The notes under the pieces are model-generated. The model worked only from the letters and a program-made list of their open reading frames with translations. It ran no database searches and was not told the origin of the DNA. Made by a program: the position numbers and the translations under genes. 6,734 bases of DNA from an uncultured Bacteroidota bacterium (GTDB taxonomy: Bacteria > Bacteroidota > Bacteroidia > Chitinophagales > Chitinophagaceae): positions 1 to 6,734 of the forward strand of contig CAMLEX010000288.1 of assembly GCA_946479055.1 (NCBI GenBank), written 5' to 3'. Of this stretch, positions 5,777 through 6,734 are shown piece after piece. Positions within the stretch are counted from its first letter, which is position 1. Every line of letters starts with the position of its first letter.

Positions 5777-5910
5777 ATGAAAAGCGGAATAACACCGTAT
5801 CTAACTAAGTTAAGTCTTGGGAGAAGTCAAAGCATTACCCATTTTTATCGCAATTTATTCATAGTCGCTATTTTTCTAACTAGCGTGTATCATCAGGTTG
5901 GGAAGAACCC

Positions 5911-5927
5911 ATGTCCCAGCGGGACAT
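5911..5927. repeat. REP-like hairpin P1
   Basis: ATGTCCC, loop AGC, GGGACAT: a perfect 7-bp stem with a 3-nt loop. It overlaps the end of the word ACCCATG (5907-5913). Confidence 0.75.
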
Positions 5928-5969
5928 TTTGTGGGAAGCAGTAGCAACCCATGCAAAATAGGAATTTCT

Positions 5970-5989
5970 AACGTTCCCATTGGAACGTT
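5970..5989. repeat. REP-like hairpin P2
   Basis: AACGTTCC, loop CATT, GGAACGTT: a perfect 8-bp stem with a 4-nt loop. Compared with P1, the core GTCCC/GGGAC has become GTTCC/GGAAC, with both strands changed together. TATCGCAA follows 9 bp after the stem. Confidence 0.75.
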
Positions 5990-6055
5990 TCGTGCGTTTA
6001 TCGCAAGGCATCACCAATCAGTGGCCTTTTTAAATTCAAACTTCTTTTTGAGGAA

Positions 6056-6073
6056 CATGTTTCATTGAACATG
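6056..6073. repeat. REP-like hairpin P3 (degenerate)
   Basis: CATGTTT (6056-6062), loop CATT-like (6063-6066), GAACATG (6067-6073). Six Watson-Crick pairs are capped by one T-G wobble. The loop matches P2, suggesting a decayed member of the same class. Confidence 0.5.
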
Positions 6074-6101
6074 CAAATTTATATTCATCGAATAGCACCA
6101 T

Positions 6102-6118
6102 GCGTCCCGCAGGGACGC
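6102..6118. repeat. REP-like hairpin P4
   Basis: GCGTCCC, loop GCA, GGGACGC: a perfect 7-bp stem with a 3-nt loop. It is preceded by ACCATG (6097-6102). The outer pairs differ from P1 (C-G in place of T-A), again with both arms changed. Confidence 0.75.
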
Positions 6119-6149
6119 TAGAACACTTTCTATCTTTCTACTACCCATG

Positions 6150-6170
6150 ATGTGTTCCTCTGGAACATAT
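6150..6170. repeat. REP-like hairpin P5
   Basis: ATGTGTTCC (6150-6158), loop TCT, GGAACATAT (6162-6170): nine pairs, one of them a G-T wobble (6152/6168). ACCCATG (6143-6149) abuts the left arm and TATCGCAA overlaps the right end (6168-6175). It lies 40 bp before the transposase start. Confidence 0.75.
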
Positions 6171-6210
6171 CGCAACGGTTCGTATATTTAATAACCTTAT
6201 TCTTTCATTT

Positions 6211-6672
6211 ATGTCAAATACCTACACACAACTCCATATTCAATTTGTATTTGCAGTGAAATATCGTGCTGCCCTTATTCAAAAAGAATGGAAAGGAAGA
6301 TTGCATCAATATATAACAGGTATATTCCAGGCGAACGAGCATAAGGTACTTCAAATAAATAGTGTGTGTGATCATATCCATATTTTCATAGGCATGCGGC
6401 CCAATCAATCTATATCTGCATTGGTGCAAAATGTAAAAACAGAAAGCAGCAAATGGATAAAAGCTGAAAAGCTCTGTTCATCATCTTTTGCATGGCAGGA
6501 AGGCTATGGTGCTTTTTCTTACTCAAGAAGTCATGTGCCGGCTGTAATTCGTTATATTCAAAACCAGGAGGCCCATCATAAGAAAGAAACATTTTCAGAT
6601 GAATACAGGCGTTTGCTAAAAGCATTTGAAATAGACTACGAAGAACAACATATTTTTAAAGAACCTGTATGA
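6211..6672 (+). CDS. IS200/IS605-like Y1 HUH transposase (TnpA/RAYT)
   Basis: The 153-residue protein is full length for the Y1 transposase family. It starts with the typical YTQLHIQFVFAVKYR strand and carries the HUH motif as DHIHIF (H55, H57), the WQEGYGAFSYS block (95-104), and VIRYIQNQEAHH (112-123), in which Y115 is the probable nucleophile and Q119 the conserved glutamine four residues later. Such enzymes cut and join single-stranded DNA at hairpins by a 5'-phosphotyrosine intermediate. All key residues are present, so the gene looks intact. The adjoining array of five hairpins supports a REP-associated (RAYT-like) type, but separation from a plain IS200 transposase needs a tree. TATATTTA at 6183-6190 is a near match to the -7 promoter element. 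Confidence 0.9.
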   Translation: MSNTYTQLHIQFVFAVKYRAALIQKEWKGRLHQYITGIFQANEHKVLQINSVCDHIHIFIGMRPNQSISALVQNVKTESSKWIKAEKLCSSSFAWQEGYGAFSYSRSHVPAVIRYIQNQEAHHKKETFSDEYRRLLKAFEIDYEEQHIFKEPV

Positions 6673-6698
6673 GTACATTTTACGTGTAATATCCGGGC

Positions 6699-6734
6699 TC
6701 TTGATCGTGAATTCTTAAGAAAAACATTGGAGCA
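6699..6734 (+). repeat. 36-bp direct repeat, copy 2, fragment of xerD 3' end
   Basis: The bases are identical to 5716-5751 within xerD. No other xerD sequence precedes it; the 26 bp between the transposase stop and this copy are unrelated and include a small dyad TTAC-GT-GTAA (6680-6689). The copy continues past the window edge, so its full length is unknown. Confidence 0.95.

Larger units (their letters stand above)
5777..6210. other. 434-bp non-coding hairpin array before the transposase gene
   Basis: No gene is visible here. The stretch holds five short hairpins (5911, 5970, 6056, 6102 and 6150), the word ACCCATG or a close variant before three of them, and three copies of TATCGCAA (5846-5853, 5999-6006, 6168-6175). 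An additional imperfect stem joins TTTTGTGGG (5927-5935) to CCCATGCAAAA (5948-5958). This is the layout expected of REP-like sequences beside their HUH transposase. Confidence 0.7.
5777..6698 (+). mobile_element. Candidate REP/RAYT-type or IS200-like element
   Basis: The unit consists of a palindrome array followed by an HUH transposase gene, bounded on the left by the end of xerD and on the right by a second copy of xerD sequence. True ends are not known. IS200/IS605 elements insert without target duplication, so the flanking 36-bp repeat is not a normal signature of this family. No accessory tnpB or iscB gene is present, as in RAYT and IS200 units. Confidence 0.5.

Noticed and set aside
5802..5812. 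TAACT-A-AGTTA palindrome after xerD
   Set aside because: It has only 5 bp around a single-base centre and no T-run. It does not share the core of the five array hairpins.
5777..6210. CRISPR array
   Set aside because: The hairpins differ in sequence and spacing (59, 86, 46 and 48 bp between starts), and there are no identical repeats or cas genes.

Overview
The window looks like a chromosomal piece of a Bacteroidota genome, probably close to the Chitinophagaceae. The evidence is the moderately AT-rich composition, the lack of Shine-Dalgarno sequences before most starts, three promoter cores that fit the Bacteroidota TAnnTTTG element, and the look of the proteins (XerD, ManA, a DUF6580-like membrane protein, a small lipoprotein). 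The family assignment is inference from protein flavour, not a search result.

Layout. 1-614 (+): the 3' part of a Dph6-related (DUF71/COG2102) ATP pyrophosphatase, cut by the window edge inside its PP-loop. 615-1201: a 587-bp non-coding stretch rich in hairpins, with two likely terminators, a structured GC-rich repeat and a 7-bp degenerate tandem repeat. 1202-3070 (-): a DUF6580-like membrane protein downstream of a class I mannose-6-phosphate isomerase (manA), each with its own promoter core. 3105-3461 (+): a YraN/UPF0102 nuclease-fold protein, divergent from manA. 3513-4025 (-): a YkgJ-type cysteine-cluster protein. 4101-4763 (+): an unrecognised lipoprotein, divergent from ykgJ. 4874-5776 (+): a complete XerD-type tyrosine recombinase starting at GTG. 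5777-6672: a non-coding array of five short hairpins followed by a TnpA/RAYT-like HUH transposase gene (+). 6699-6734: an exact 36-bp copy of part of the 3' end of xerD, running off the window edge.

The most interesting part is 5716-6734. Five hairpins share one architecture, (T/C)GT(C/T)CC - short loop - complementary arm, but differ by paired, compensating changes. Several are preceded by the same ACCCATG word. They lie next to an IS200/IS605-like single-strand transposase, which is the expected arrangement of a REP/RAYT-type system. The array plus transposase is bracketed by a direct repeat of xerD sequence, so it is either an element that has captured or duplicated a piece of the recombinase gene, the start of a tandem duplication, or an assembly join. 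The window cannot decide between these.

The remaining genes are mostly housekeeping or poorly characterised and do not form one pathway. The Dph6-related and DUF6580-like genes converge on a shared terminator. Both families may be linked to vitamin B12 salvage or transport, but no cobalamin riboswitch or btu gene is visible here.
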